From: CAZJOD01 sp964547525
GTDB lineage: Bacteria; Bacillota; Clostridia; JAAYHZ01
Length of the DNA stretch: 16,742 nt
Assembly: GCA_964547525.1 (NCBI GenBank)
Contig: CAZJOD010000081.1
Location: forward strand, 1-16,742
Direction of reading: 5' to 3'
Below, piece after piece: positions 1 to 6,748 of this stretch. The position numbers and the translations under genes were made by a program. Positions within the stretch are counted from its first letter, which is position 1. Each line of letters starts with the position of its first letter. Below the pieces are notes generated by a model, which saw only the letters and a list, made by a program, of their open reading frames with translations, ran no database searches and had not been told where the DNA came from.

Positions 1-523
1 CCGATCCCATGTTCTTTGTAGATATTGTAGTTGTCGCTATTGATGCCGCTCTTGCTATCCCAAAATCACAAACCTTAACAACACCGTCTTTTGTCAGCAT
101 TATATTGTGAGGTTTTATGTCACAATGTATAATTCCTTTTGAATGTGCCTTTTCTAAAGCCTTAAGTATCTGCATAGCAATAACCGCAGCTTCTTCGGAT
201 GACAAAGGTCCGTTCTCGTTAATGAAGTCGTACAATGTCATTCCGTCTATAAATTCCATTACCAAGTAGTAATAATCGCAAACTTTGCCCACATCATATA
301 TAGATACGATATTGGTATGTGCCAATTCGGCGGAAGCCTGCGCTTCAACACGAAAACGGTCTACAAACAGCTCGTCCTGCGAGTATTCCTGCTTTAAAAC
401 TTTTACAGCTACATATCTGTTAAGCAACCGGCATTTGGCTTTATAGACCATTGCCATACCGCCGACTCCTATTTTTTCAACAATTTCATATCTATTATCA
501 AATACTTTACCTATCAAATCCAT
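1..523 (-). CDS. prkC: Ser/Thr protein kinase, PrkC/PknB type (partial)
   Basis: N-terminal 174 residues of a Hanks-type kinase; the rest lies beyond the left edge. The glycine-rich loop GVGGMAMVYKA is at residues 19-29, the ATP-binding lysine is K41 in VAVK, the catalytic loop HCDIKPHN is at 133-140 and DFG at 153-155. An activation segment with several Ser/Thr residues follows. In the family this domain is cytoplasmic, followed by a membrane segment and PASTA repeats that sense cell-wall fragments; none of that part is visible here. The catalytic loop has Cys where HRD kinases have Arg. The ATG is the first in-frame start after an in-frame TGA, with AAAGG some 13 bases upstream, a weak site. 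The gene lies 55 bases after the cognate phosphatase gene, the usual Firmicute pairing. Family assignment is firm; the exact symbol rests on gene order. Confidence 0.93.
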   Translation of the reverse strand, partial: MDLIGKVFDNRYEIVEKIGVGGMAMVYKAKCRLLNRYVAVKVLKQEYSQDELFVDRFRVEAQASAELAHTNIVSIYDVGKVCDYYYLVMEFIDGMTLYDFINENGPLSSEEAAVIAMQILKALEKAHSKGIIHCDIKPHNIMLTKDGVVKVCDFGIARAASIATTTISTKNMGS

Positions 524-578
524 AAATACGGTATCGCCTTTCAAAATCGTATGTTGTCATGCTTGTTTGGTTATATAT

Positions 579-1310
579 TTATATTCTAACGACAATGCAT
601 GTAATATTGTCCGAACCGCCGTTTTGATTAGCAAGGGTAATCAGCTCTTTACAAAGTACTTCCAGGTCCTTTTTTTGTTCTAACATATCATTTATAATCC
701 TATCTTCCACCATATTGGTCAAACCGTCGGTGCATAAGATTAGGATGTCATCATTTTCTACATCATATTCAAAATAATCCGGATCTACTATATCGTCACA
801 TCCGACCGCTCGGGTCAGAATATTTTTCTGGGGATGGTCATCTGCTTCTTCTTTACTAATTAGTCCTTGGTCGTACATTTCTTGAACTACGGAATGATCT
901 ACCGTTAAAAGTGTTAATTGTGATTTTCTGTATAAATACAGTCTGCTGTCACCGACATTGGAAATATAAAGCTTGCCGTCACATACCGCTGCTATGACCA
1001 ATGTAGTTCCCATTCCGGTCATTTCACGTTTTAGTGAGCATTGCTCCATTATCCTGTTGTTAATTTCCGTTACAAGGGATAGTAGTACCTTTTCAGGGTC
1101 TTCTCCGTTTATAATCGCACTAATTGATTTCTCGGATTGTATATTTACTATTTCATAAGCAATTCCACTGGCGATGTCTCCGTATCCGTGTCCGCCCATT
1201 CCATCCGCAACCATAAAAAAACCCGTATTTTCGGTAACCATTCGAGCGTAGACACTGTCTTCGTTTTTAACCCTTATTTTACCCCTATCGGTTAACAATG
1301 CAAATTGCAC
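579..1310 (-). CDS. prpC: PP2C-family Ser/Thr protein phosphatase (Stp/PrpC)
   Basis: Metal-dependent phosphatase expected to remove phosphates placed by the adjacent PrkC-type kinase. With a GTG start at 1310 the protein has 243 residues, normal for the family. The metal-binding aspartates are all present: D18 (NED), D36 (VADGMGG), D195 (CTDGL) and D234 (GGSDN). NVGDSR at 118-123 is the other family signature. An in-frame ATG at 1355 would add 15 residues (MPNIVSIYWRKAGDK). That start has no ribosome binding site and lies only about 11 bases from the likely transcription start. The GTG is preceded by AGGTG at a spacing of 5, and the family normally begins at this point, so I prefer GTG. The gene follows rlmN after 176-221 bases and has its own promoter candidate (1373-1400). 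The kinase gene is 55 bases downstream, probably on the same transcript. Confidence 0.93.
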   Translation of the reverse strand: MQFALLTDRGKIRVKNEDSVYARMVTENTGFFMVADGMGGHGYGDIASGIAYEIVNIQSEKSISAIINGEDPEKVLLSLVTEINNRIMEQCSLKREMTGMGTTLVIAAVCDGKLYISNVGDSRLYLYRKSQLTLLTVDHSVVQEMYDQGLISKEEADDHPQKNILTRAVGCDDIVDPDYFEYDVENDDILILCTDGLTNMVEDRIINDMLEQKKDLEVLCKELITLANQNGGSDNITCIVVRI

Positions 1311-1372
1311 TTTATCACCTGCTTTTCTCCAATAAATCGATACTATATTCGGCATACAATATTTATATCAAT

Positions 1373-1400
1373 ATTATCATGTATATGCACCTATTGGCAA
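1373..1400 (-). promoter_or_regulatory. Promoter candidate for the prpC-prkC pair
   Basis: Read on the minus strand, TTGCCA (1400-1395) and GATAAT (1378-1373) are separated by 16 bases. Each hexamer matches five of six sigma-A consensus positions. Transcription would start near 1366, giving a leader of about 55 bases to the preferred GTG start. The surrounding 1311-1531 gap is AT-rich and I see no gene in it; a weak AAATAAT/ATTATTT dyad lies near 1432-1450. Confidence 0.5.
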
Positions 1401-1531
1401 GTATTTGCTCACCTTATCACTAATTTAAGAAATAATTTTTTATTATTTATTCTTTTTTTAGGATAATCCGGTAAAACCATCTATATTGTTTTGATACATA
1501 TATAAATATATGAAATATTTTACACGGGTTT

Positions 1532-2575
1532 TTATATTTCTGACTCCATATCCATTTTTCTTAGCTGACCACACGCAGCATTTATATCACTGCCAAGCTC
1601 CCTTCTTATAGATACCGGTATACCTGAATTTTGTAATATACCAAAGAAAGTTTTTATGACTTGTTGGTCCGGCTTTTTATAGCTTGACTCTCCTATTCCG
1701 TTTACAGGTATAAGATTTATATGGCAAAGCAATCCTTTTATAAGGTCCACAAGCATATATGCATGTTTTTTATCAGCGTTGAAACCCTCTATCAAGGCAT
1801 ATTCAAAAGTAATTCTACGGCCGGTTGCTTTTATATATGCTTTACAAGCTTTTACAATGTCATCAACAGACCATTTTTTTGCTATGGGCATTACTTTCAC
1901 TCTTAATTCATCATTAGGGGCATGTAAAGACACAGAAAGATTAACCGGTAGTTCCTCCTTGGCAAAATCATATATACGGGGTACAATACCGCAGGTGGAA
2001 ACTGTGATTTTCCTATATCCTATATTGAATCCTTCTTCTTGATGAACCAGCTTTAAAAATGTTATTATGTTCTCATAATTATCAAAAGGCTCTCCCACAC
2101 CCATAATCACTACATTTCCTATACGATCTCCCGCCGTTTTACTCATTAGATAGACTTGCCTTAGCATTTCATGTGCTGTTAAATTTCTGGAGAAGTCTAC
2201 ATGAGACGATGCACAAAATTTACATCCCATTTTGCAACCGGCTTGAGATGATATACAAACACTGTATCCGTAGTCATATTTCATCAATACACCTTCTATA
2301 CAGTACCCGTCATATAATCTAAATAAAAATTTTACAGTATCGTCAATTGCCGATCTATATTCTTTTTCCACTGCAACCGATGCGTATCGGAAATCTTTTT
2401 TTAGTTGCTCTCTTAAAGATAACGGTAGTGAGCTCATATCGTCTATTGACGGAACACCTTGTATCAGATACTTTAGCAGCTGCTTTGTCCTATACTTTTG
2501 ACATGTTTTTTCTATCAAGTATTCATTCAGATTCTCTTGCGGCATTTCTTCTAAAAATATATTTATATTTTTCAT
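1532..2575 (-). CDS. rlmN: 23S rRNA/tRNA adenine C2-methyltransferase RlmN
   Basis: Radical-SAM enzyme that methylates C2 of A2503 in 23S rRNA and of A37 in some tRNAs. The protein is 347 residues, close to the 350-380 usual for the family. The Fe-S cluster cysteines are C114, C118 and C121 in the CX3CX2C motif. The SAM-binding stretch MGVGEPFDNY is at 158-167. C335 in the C-terminal SDINAACGQL matches the catalytic cysteine that forms the protein-RNA thioether intermediate, and this ending separates RlmN from Cfr-like relatives only in part. The start ATG overlaps the rsmB stop as ATGA, so the two are probably translationally coupled, and GGTG lies 5 bases before the start. Position after rsmB and before the phosphatase is the standard Firmicute order. 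Confidence 0.96.
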   Translation of the reverse strand: MKNINIFLEEMPQENLNEYLIEKTCQKYRTKQLLKYLIQGVPSIDDMSSLPLSLREQLKKDFRYASVAVEKEYRSAIDDTVKFLFRLYDGYCIEGVLMKYDYGYSVCISSQAGCKMGCKFCASSHVDFSRNLTAHEMLRQVYLMSKTAGDRIGNVVIMGVGEPFDNYENIITFLKLVHQEEGFNIGYRKITVSTCGIVPRIYDFAKEELPVNLSVSLHAPNDELRVKVMPIAKKWSVDDIVKACKAYIKATGRRITFEYALIEGFNADKKHAYMLVDLIKGLLCHINLIPVNGIGESSYKKPDQQVIKTFFGILQNSGIPVSIRRELGSDINAACGQLRKMDMESEI

Positions 2576-3903
2576 TCTTTCACCATCTTTGCTACAAAAA
2601 AACCGTCAGTACCGTTAATATGCGGATAGGTATTAATCCAAGTACCTTCTTGATGTTCCGTACAAACCGTATTCTCAAAATTTAATTTTTCCAATCTGAA
2701 CTCCTTATGTGTTGCTAAAAAGTCTTTTATGTGAAGCTCATTTTCTTCCGGCAACACTGTACATGTGCTATAAACTAAAACTCCCCCTTTTTTAACATAG
2801 CGACTGCAATTATATAATATTTCTCTTTGCAATTGATATAGTTCGGGATTCGCCTTGTAGTTCCACTTTATATCAGGTTTTCTACGTATTATACCGAGTC
2901 CGCTGCAAGGCACATCCAACAATACTCCGTCAGCTGTATTTTCCAGATTAGAATCAAATATACGTGCATCATTCACCTTACACTCTATATTTTTTATACC
3001 CAATTTCTTAAATGTCTTATCCATTAAATCGATTTTATGTTTATGAATATCCATTGCCAATATATAACCTGAATTTAACATCATTTGAGATATGACACAT
3101 GTTTTACCTCCCGGCCCGGCACAACAATCAAGTATGTTTTGACCGGGTTTTGGGTTTAATGCCATAACGGGTAATACGGCACTTTCATCCATAACATAAA
3201 ACAGACCTTCCTTGAATTCATCGGTATCAAATAAACCTGCCGATCCTTCAATTCTTAATGTAAGAAGATCGGACTCTACACTTTTTACATTAAAACCTTT
3301 TGAACTTAAAGAATCGGTGACAATGTCGATTTGAGTTTTAAAGTTATTGATGCGTATAAATAAATCCGGCTTTTGGAGACATGCCTCACAAAAGGATTCT
3401 GTCTGTTCAAGATTAAAAGCTACCATAAGCTTTTTTATTATTTCTTCGGACATGGAATATTTTAATGATAAAAATTCTACCGGTTTTTGTTCTTTGTCCG
3501 GCAACTCCAATCTGTTATCTGATCTTGCAATATTTCTTAAAACTGCATTAATAAAGCCCGATGCGCTTTTGTTCGTAACTAATTTAGCTAATGATACACT
3601 TTCGTTACACGCCGGATAATCAGGTATGGAGTCACAGAAAACAAGCTGGAAAGTTCCCAATCTTAAAATATTCCGAACTCGTTTATCAATGGAATTAATA
3701 CTACGTTTTGTAAATTTCTCAAGTATTCGGTCAATGGTATACTTATAAGAGATTGTCCCATATACTAGCATTGACACAAGCTTTCGTTCTCTTAAATCAA
3801 ATTCGCTTTTTTTCAATACAGTGTTTAAAGCGATATTAGTATATGCGTTTTTTTCCAAAACATCATATATTATTTCATATGCGTTTTTTCTGGCTTGATC
3901 CAT
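2572..3903 (-). CDS. rsmB: 16S rRNA (cytosine-967-C5)-methyltransferase RsmB
   Basis: SAM-dependent enzyme that makes m5C967 in 16S rRNA. The 443 residues show the expected two-part plan: an N-terminal NusB-like helical RNA-binding domain (about 1-135) and a C-terminal Rossmann methyltransferase domain. The SAM loop LDCCAGPGGKT is at 258-268. The two motif cysteines are C333 in VPCSGLG, which helps release the product, and C381 in VYSTCT, the nucleophile that attacks C6 of cytosine. IRRKPDIKW at 338-346 is also typical. The start is preceded by AGAGG about 4 bases upstream. The gene begins 8 bases after the zinc-peptidase stop and shares ATGA with rlmN, so it lies inside one polycistronic unit. 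Confidence 0.96.
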   Translation of the reverse strand: MDQARKNAYEIIYDVLEKNAYTNIALNTVLKKSEFDLRERKLVSMLVYGTISYKYTIDRILEKFTKRSINSIDKRVRNILRLGTFQLVFCDSIPDYPACNESVSLAKLVTNKSASGFINAVLRNIARSDNRLELPDKEQKPVEFLSLKYSMSEEIIKKLMVAFNLEQTESFCEACLQKPDLFIRINNFKTQIDIVTDSLSSKGFNVKSVESDLLTLRIEGSAGLFDTDEFKEGLFYVMDESAVLPVMALNPKPGQNILDCCAGPGGKTCVISQMMLNSGYILAMDIHKHKIDLMDKTFKKLGIKNIECKVNDARIFDSNLENTADGVLLDVPCSGLGIIRRKPDIKWNYKANPELYQLQREILYNCSRYVKKGGVLVYSTCTVLPEENELHIKDFLATHKEFRLEKLNFENTVCTEHQEGTWINTYPHINGTDGFFVAKMVKE

Positions 3904-3911
3904 AATACCTC

Positions 3912-4595
3912 TTAACTTCTTCTTCTGGATAAAAGAATCAATCTCAACAAGTTGGCAACCGCTACCAAAGCCGACGCCACATATGTCATGGCAGCCGCAC
4001 TTAAAACTTTTTTGGCACCTTTTAGCTCTTCATCATTTAACATACCGTACTCGTCCAAAACCACCAATGCCCTTTTACTTGCATTAAACTCCACAGGCAG
4101 TGTTATCAGATAAAATAAAACAGCTGCGGCAAATAAAACTATACCTATATTAAACAATGAAGGCCTTCCCATAAACAAGCCTATTATTGCAAGCCAAGGA
4201 CCGAAGGAAGAACCGATTCTTGCAACCGGGTAAACGGAACTTCTCAGCTGTAACGGACCATAACCGGTTTCATGTTGAATTGCATGACCGGTTTCATGAG
4301 CGGCTACTCCTATGGCTGCTATGGACGTTTTATTGAAAACAGCTTCAGATAAACCTATAACCTTCTTTTTCGGATCAAAATGATCGGTTAAATTCCCCTG
4401 TACCGATGTTACCTGAACATCGGTAATTCCATTGTGCTGCAGCAATCTTTGGGCCGTATCTTTCCCGGTAAATCTTCCGGAGGAAGATATTTTTGAGTAT
4501 TTTGAAAATGTCGATTGTACTTTCGTTTGAGCCCATATAGAAAACAAAAAGGTGGGTACTACCAAAATAAAATAATACATATCAGGCCAAAACAT
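3912..4595 (-). CDS. Membrane zinc metallopeptidase, YugP/Zn_peptidase_2 family
   Basis: Predicted integral-membrane metalloprotease of 227 residues. HETGH at 100-104, within GVAAHETGHAIQHE, is the HExxH zinc site; E169 in LPVEFNAS is the likely third ligand by family resemblance. Hydrophobic segments lie near 5-22, 133-168 (probably two passes) and 202-222, with the HExxH between the first and second. The family is widespread in Firmicutes; its physiological substrate is not known to me. A strong GGAGG lies 5 bases before the ATG. The gene starts 9 bases after fmt and ends 8 bases before rsmB. Its place between fmt and rsmB recurs in clostridia but not in Bacillus subtilis, which fits a clostridial origin. 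Confidence 0.92.
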   Translation of the reverse strand: MFWPDMYYFILVVPTFLFSIWAQTKVQSTFSKYSKISSSGRFTGKDTAQRLLQHNGITDVQVTSVQGNLTDHFDPKKKVIGLSEAVFNKTSIAAIGVAAHETGHAIQHETGYGPLQLRSSVYPVARIGSSFGPWLAIIGLFMGRPSLFNIGIVLFAAAVLFYLITLPVEFNASKRALVVLDEYGMLNDEELKGAKKVLSAAAMTYVASALVAVANLLRLILLSRRRS

Positions 4596-4604
4596 ATAAA
4601 CCTC

Positions 4605-5546
4605 CTATTGATTATCGAATTTTTTTAAAACCGTATTCACATGCATATTATGACCGCATTGTGCAACCGGCATTCGCTTACAATTTTCGTATTGTATCTC
4701 ATATATTAAAACAGTTCCGGGGTTTGCAGCTATTTCCATATAATCTTTATTTATGTCTAAAATTTTCCCCGGCTCCATTTCGGTTGATTTATCCGTATAG
4801 TTAGATTTAAAAATTTTCAATCTTTTTCCTTCATAAAAGGTATATGCACCGGGCCATGGTGTCACACCTCTAATTCTGTTATGGATTGCTCGTGCCGGTT
4901 GATCCCAGTCTATTCGTCCGGTTTCTTTATCCACCATAGGTGCGTAGGTTGCTCTTTCATTATCTTGCTTTATTCTCTTCAAAGAGCCTTTTTTCAAACA
5001 CTCAAGTGTTTCTTTTAAAACTTTAGCACCTAACTCAGATAAAATATCATGCAATTCACCAACATTAATAAATTCATCCAGTACTATTTCTTCACATAGT
5101 AAAATGTCTCCCGTATCCATGCCGACATCTGTGAACATCGTGGTTATACCGGTCTTTTCAAATCCGTTTATCAATGCATGATGAATTGGAGCGGCACCTC
5201 TTAGGTTTGGTAATACCGATGCATGTACATTTATAGTGCCGCAAACCGGTATGTCCAAAACCGTAGCAGGCAGTATCTTGCCGTATGCCGCGGTTATAAC
5301 AGCATCAGGCTTTAGCTCTTTAAGTTGGTCCGCATATTCTTGTGTTTTTACACTTTTCGGTTGCAAAACGTTCAATGAATGTTTCGTTGCGTATTCCTTA
5401 ACAGACGGACAACATAAAACTTCACCCCGTCCTTTGGGTTTGTCCGGCTGAGTTACAACACCGACAACCTCATATCCTTCTTCAACTAACATTTGCAAAG
5501 AAGGCACGGCAAAATCGGGTGTTCCCATAAATACAATTCTCATCAT
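4605..5546 (-). CDS. fmt: Methionyl-tRNA formyltransferase
   Basis: Transfers a formyl group from 10-formyl-THF to initiator Met-tRNA, allowing translation to begin with formyl-methionine; the adjacent deformylase later removes it. The 313-residue length is normal. The N-terminal Rossmann domain begins MRIVFMGTPDFAVPSL. The catalytic residues are N106, H108 and D144, in NVHASVLPNLRGAAP and GMDTGDIL, with the same numbering as the E. coli enzyme. The C-terminal oligonucleotide-binding domain includes RIRGVTPWPGAYT. Two ATGs open the frame; the ribosome binding site AGGTG lies 7 bases before the first. The gene lies 17 bases after def. Confidence 0.97.
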   Translation of the reverse strand: MMRIVFMGTPDFAVPSLQMLVEEGYEVVGVVTQPDKPKGRGEVLCCPSVKEYATKHSLNVLQPKSVKTQEYADQLKELKPDAVITAAYGKILPATVLDIPVCGTINVHASVLPNLRGAAPIHHALINGFEKTGITTMFTDVGMDTGDILLCEEIVLDEFINVGELHDILSELGAKVLKETLECLKKGSLKRIKQDNERATYAPMVDKETGRIDWDQPARAIHNRIRGVTPWPGAYTFYEGKRLKIFKSNYTDKSTEMEPGKILDINKDYMEIAANPGTVLIYEIQYENCKRMPVAQCGHNMHVNTVLKKFDNQ

Positions 5547-5563
5547 TCGTATACACCTACCTT

Positions 5564-6040
5564 TTACCCGTCGGATAAGACATTGTCATCCTTATCATAT
5601 AAAACATCCGCCTTATCCTTGAACAGTATCCCATCAAGATGATCCAGCTCATGACACAAACAAACGGCAAAAAGTCCTTCCGCTTCATATCTTAAGTCAT
5701 TTCCCTCTCTATCCTTTGCCTCTACAGTCACTTTTGCAGGTCTTTTAACTTCCCCGGTAATTCCCGGTACACTTAAACACCCTTCTCTATAAACTTGTTC
5801 ACCGGACATATGGACTATAACCGGATTGATAAGTTCAACCGGACCGTCCCCTACGTCGATAACAACCGCTCTTTTCAATATGCCTACCTGGGGTGCGGCT
5901 AACCCTACACCATCTGCATCATACATTGTATCGAACATATCATCTATCAATAATGACAGCTTTTTATCAAACTTGTCTACCGTTTTAGACTGTTTTAAAA
6001 GAACGTCATCTCCTATTTTTACTATATTCCTTATCGCCAT
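5564..6040 (-). CDS. def: Peptide deformylase
   Basis: Metal-dependent hydrolase that removes the N-formyl group from nascent proteins. With the start at 6040 it has 158 residues, typical of the type 1 enzymes. All three family motifs are intact: GVGLAAPQ (44-51), EGCLS (86-90, with metal ligand C88) and HELDH (130-134, with two His ligands and the catalytic Glu). The frame is open to an ATG at 6097, but that would add 19 residues absent from the family. It also lies upstream of the likely transcription start. The 6040 ATG has GGGAGG five bases before it, so I chose it. fmt follows at 17 bases, making the canonical def-fmt pair. Confidence 0.97.
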   Translation of the reverse strand: MAIRNIVKIGDDVLLKQSKTVDKFDKKLSLLIDDMFDTMYDADGVGLAAPQVGILKRAVVIDVGDGPVELINPVIVHMSGEQVYREGCLSVPGITGEVKRPAKVTVEAKDREGNDLRYEAEGLFAVCLCHELDHLDGILFKDKADVLYDKDDNVLSDG

Positions 6041-6085
6041 AAAAGCCTCCCGACTAATAACATTTACTATCTTATCTATATCTAT

Positions 6086-6114
6086 AATATACCACATTTT
6101 ATCAAAGGATACAA
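6086..6114 (-). promoter_or_regulatory. Promoter candidate for def-fmt and downstream genes
   Basis: On the minus strand, TTGTAT (6114-6109) and TATATT (6091-6086) are 17 bases apart. TGG directly before the -10 hexamer provides an extended -10 element, which would offset the weak -35. Transcription would begin near 6079, about 40 bases before the def ATG. The -35 touches the base of the hairpin at 6114-6139, so the upstream transcript could end where this one begins. Confidence 0.45.
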
Positions 6115-6139
6115 ATAACTCACCATAAAGTGAGTTATT
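6114..6139 (-). terminator. Hairpin between phosphoesterase gene and def, possible terminator
   Basis: AATAACTCAC and GTGAGTTATT pair perfectly over 10 bp around a 6-base loop. On the minus strand the stem is followed by TGTATCC, so only an imperfect U-rich tract is formed, mostly from the stem itself. It lies after the YfcE-like gene and before the def promoter candidate, where a transcription boundary would make sense. The stem is AT-rich, so it is at best a weak intrinsic terminator and could equally be an operator for def. Confidence 0.4.
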
Positions 6140-6151
6140 ATATATGCTTAT

Positions 6152-6186
6152 ATGCGGTAAGGGTGCAAAAACAACCGACCTTACAC
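6152..6186 (-). pseudogene. 35-bp shard of the priA helicase gene
   Basis: This intergenic stretch matches priA positions 8015-8049 at 32 of 35 bases, including an unbroken run of 22, in the same orientation. The priA copy encodes GARSAVFAPLPH at residues 382-393. The shard would read CVRSVVFAPLPH in the same frame and is not part of any gene. Similarity stops abruptly on both sides. It lies between def and the phosphoesterase gene, two genes away from where such coding sequence belongs. Confidence 0.75.
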
Positions 6187-6201
6187 AAAAGTCAATCTCG
6201 T

Positions 6202-6681
6202 TTAAATTAGCTTTTGTATCTTACAAGAAAATTCACCGTTATCTATAATGATTACACCGTATGAAGCTTCAATAAAATTTCTTGATACCCGCCCTATTCT
6301 ACCCGGGTTCATTAATACAATCCCATTTTGATTTTCCAGATATGCCTTATGGGTATGTCCGAATAATATAATATCGGCGTTGACACTTTCACCTTTGTAA
6401 AAAATCCGCGAAAACCCTAAATGTACATTATACTTGTCACCATGCGTTATAAAAATATGTATATCGCACAATTCTAGAGTTTTTTCAAAGGGATATTCAT
6501 CTGTTATATCTGTATTTCCCGCTACCATTTCAATCGGTATATCTTTATACATTTCTTGTAGCATGACCCCGTCAGTGACATGATCTCCAAGATGTATGAT
6601 CCTATTCGGTTTTTCCTTATTAACAACTGTATCCATTGTTTTTATATCGGTGTGAGAATCTGCGAAAACAATGATCTTCAT
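6202..6681 (-). CDS. YfcE/YsnB-type metallophosphoesterase
   Basis: Small two-metal phosphodiesterase of 159 residues, the single-domain size of the YfcE/MJ0936 group. The metal-binding motifs appear in order: ADSH (D8, H10), LGDH (D33), AGNTD (N56), ITHGDKY (H80) and FGHTH (H109, H111). Family members hydrolyse phosphodiesters in vitro; the natural substrate is usually unknown and cannot be read from the sequence. GGAGG lies 7 bases before the ATG. It begins 67 bases after priA, so it is probably cotranscribed with HAD and priA. In Bacillus subtilis nothing lies between priA and def, so its presence here is a lineage-specific addition. Confidence 0.9.
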   Translation of the reverse strand: MKIIVFADSHTDIKTMDTVVNKEKPNRIIHLGDHVTDGVMLQEMYKDIPIEMVAGNTDITDEYPFEKTLELCDIHIFITHGDKYNVHLGFSRIFYKGESVNADIILFGHTHKAYLENQNGIVLMNPGRIGRVSRNFIEASYGVIIIDNGEFSCKIQKLI

Positions 6682-6748
6682 CTTCTTTCCTCCACTTACA
6701 TATAATTTACCAAACTAAAATCAAATTATTATCTATATTTATATTCTG

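Noticed and set aside
6041..6097. N-terminal extension of peptide deformylase to the ATG at 6097
   Set aside because: The added 19 residues are not part of the family, the site lacks a ribosome binding sequence, and it lies upstream of the likely transcription start.
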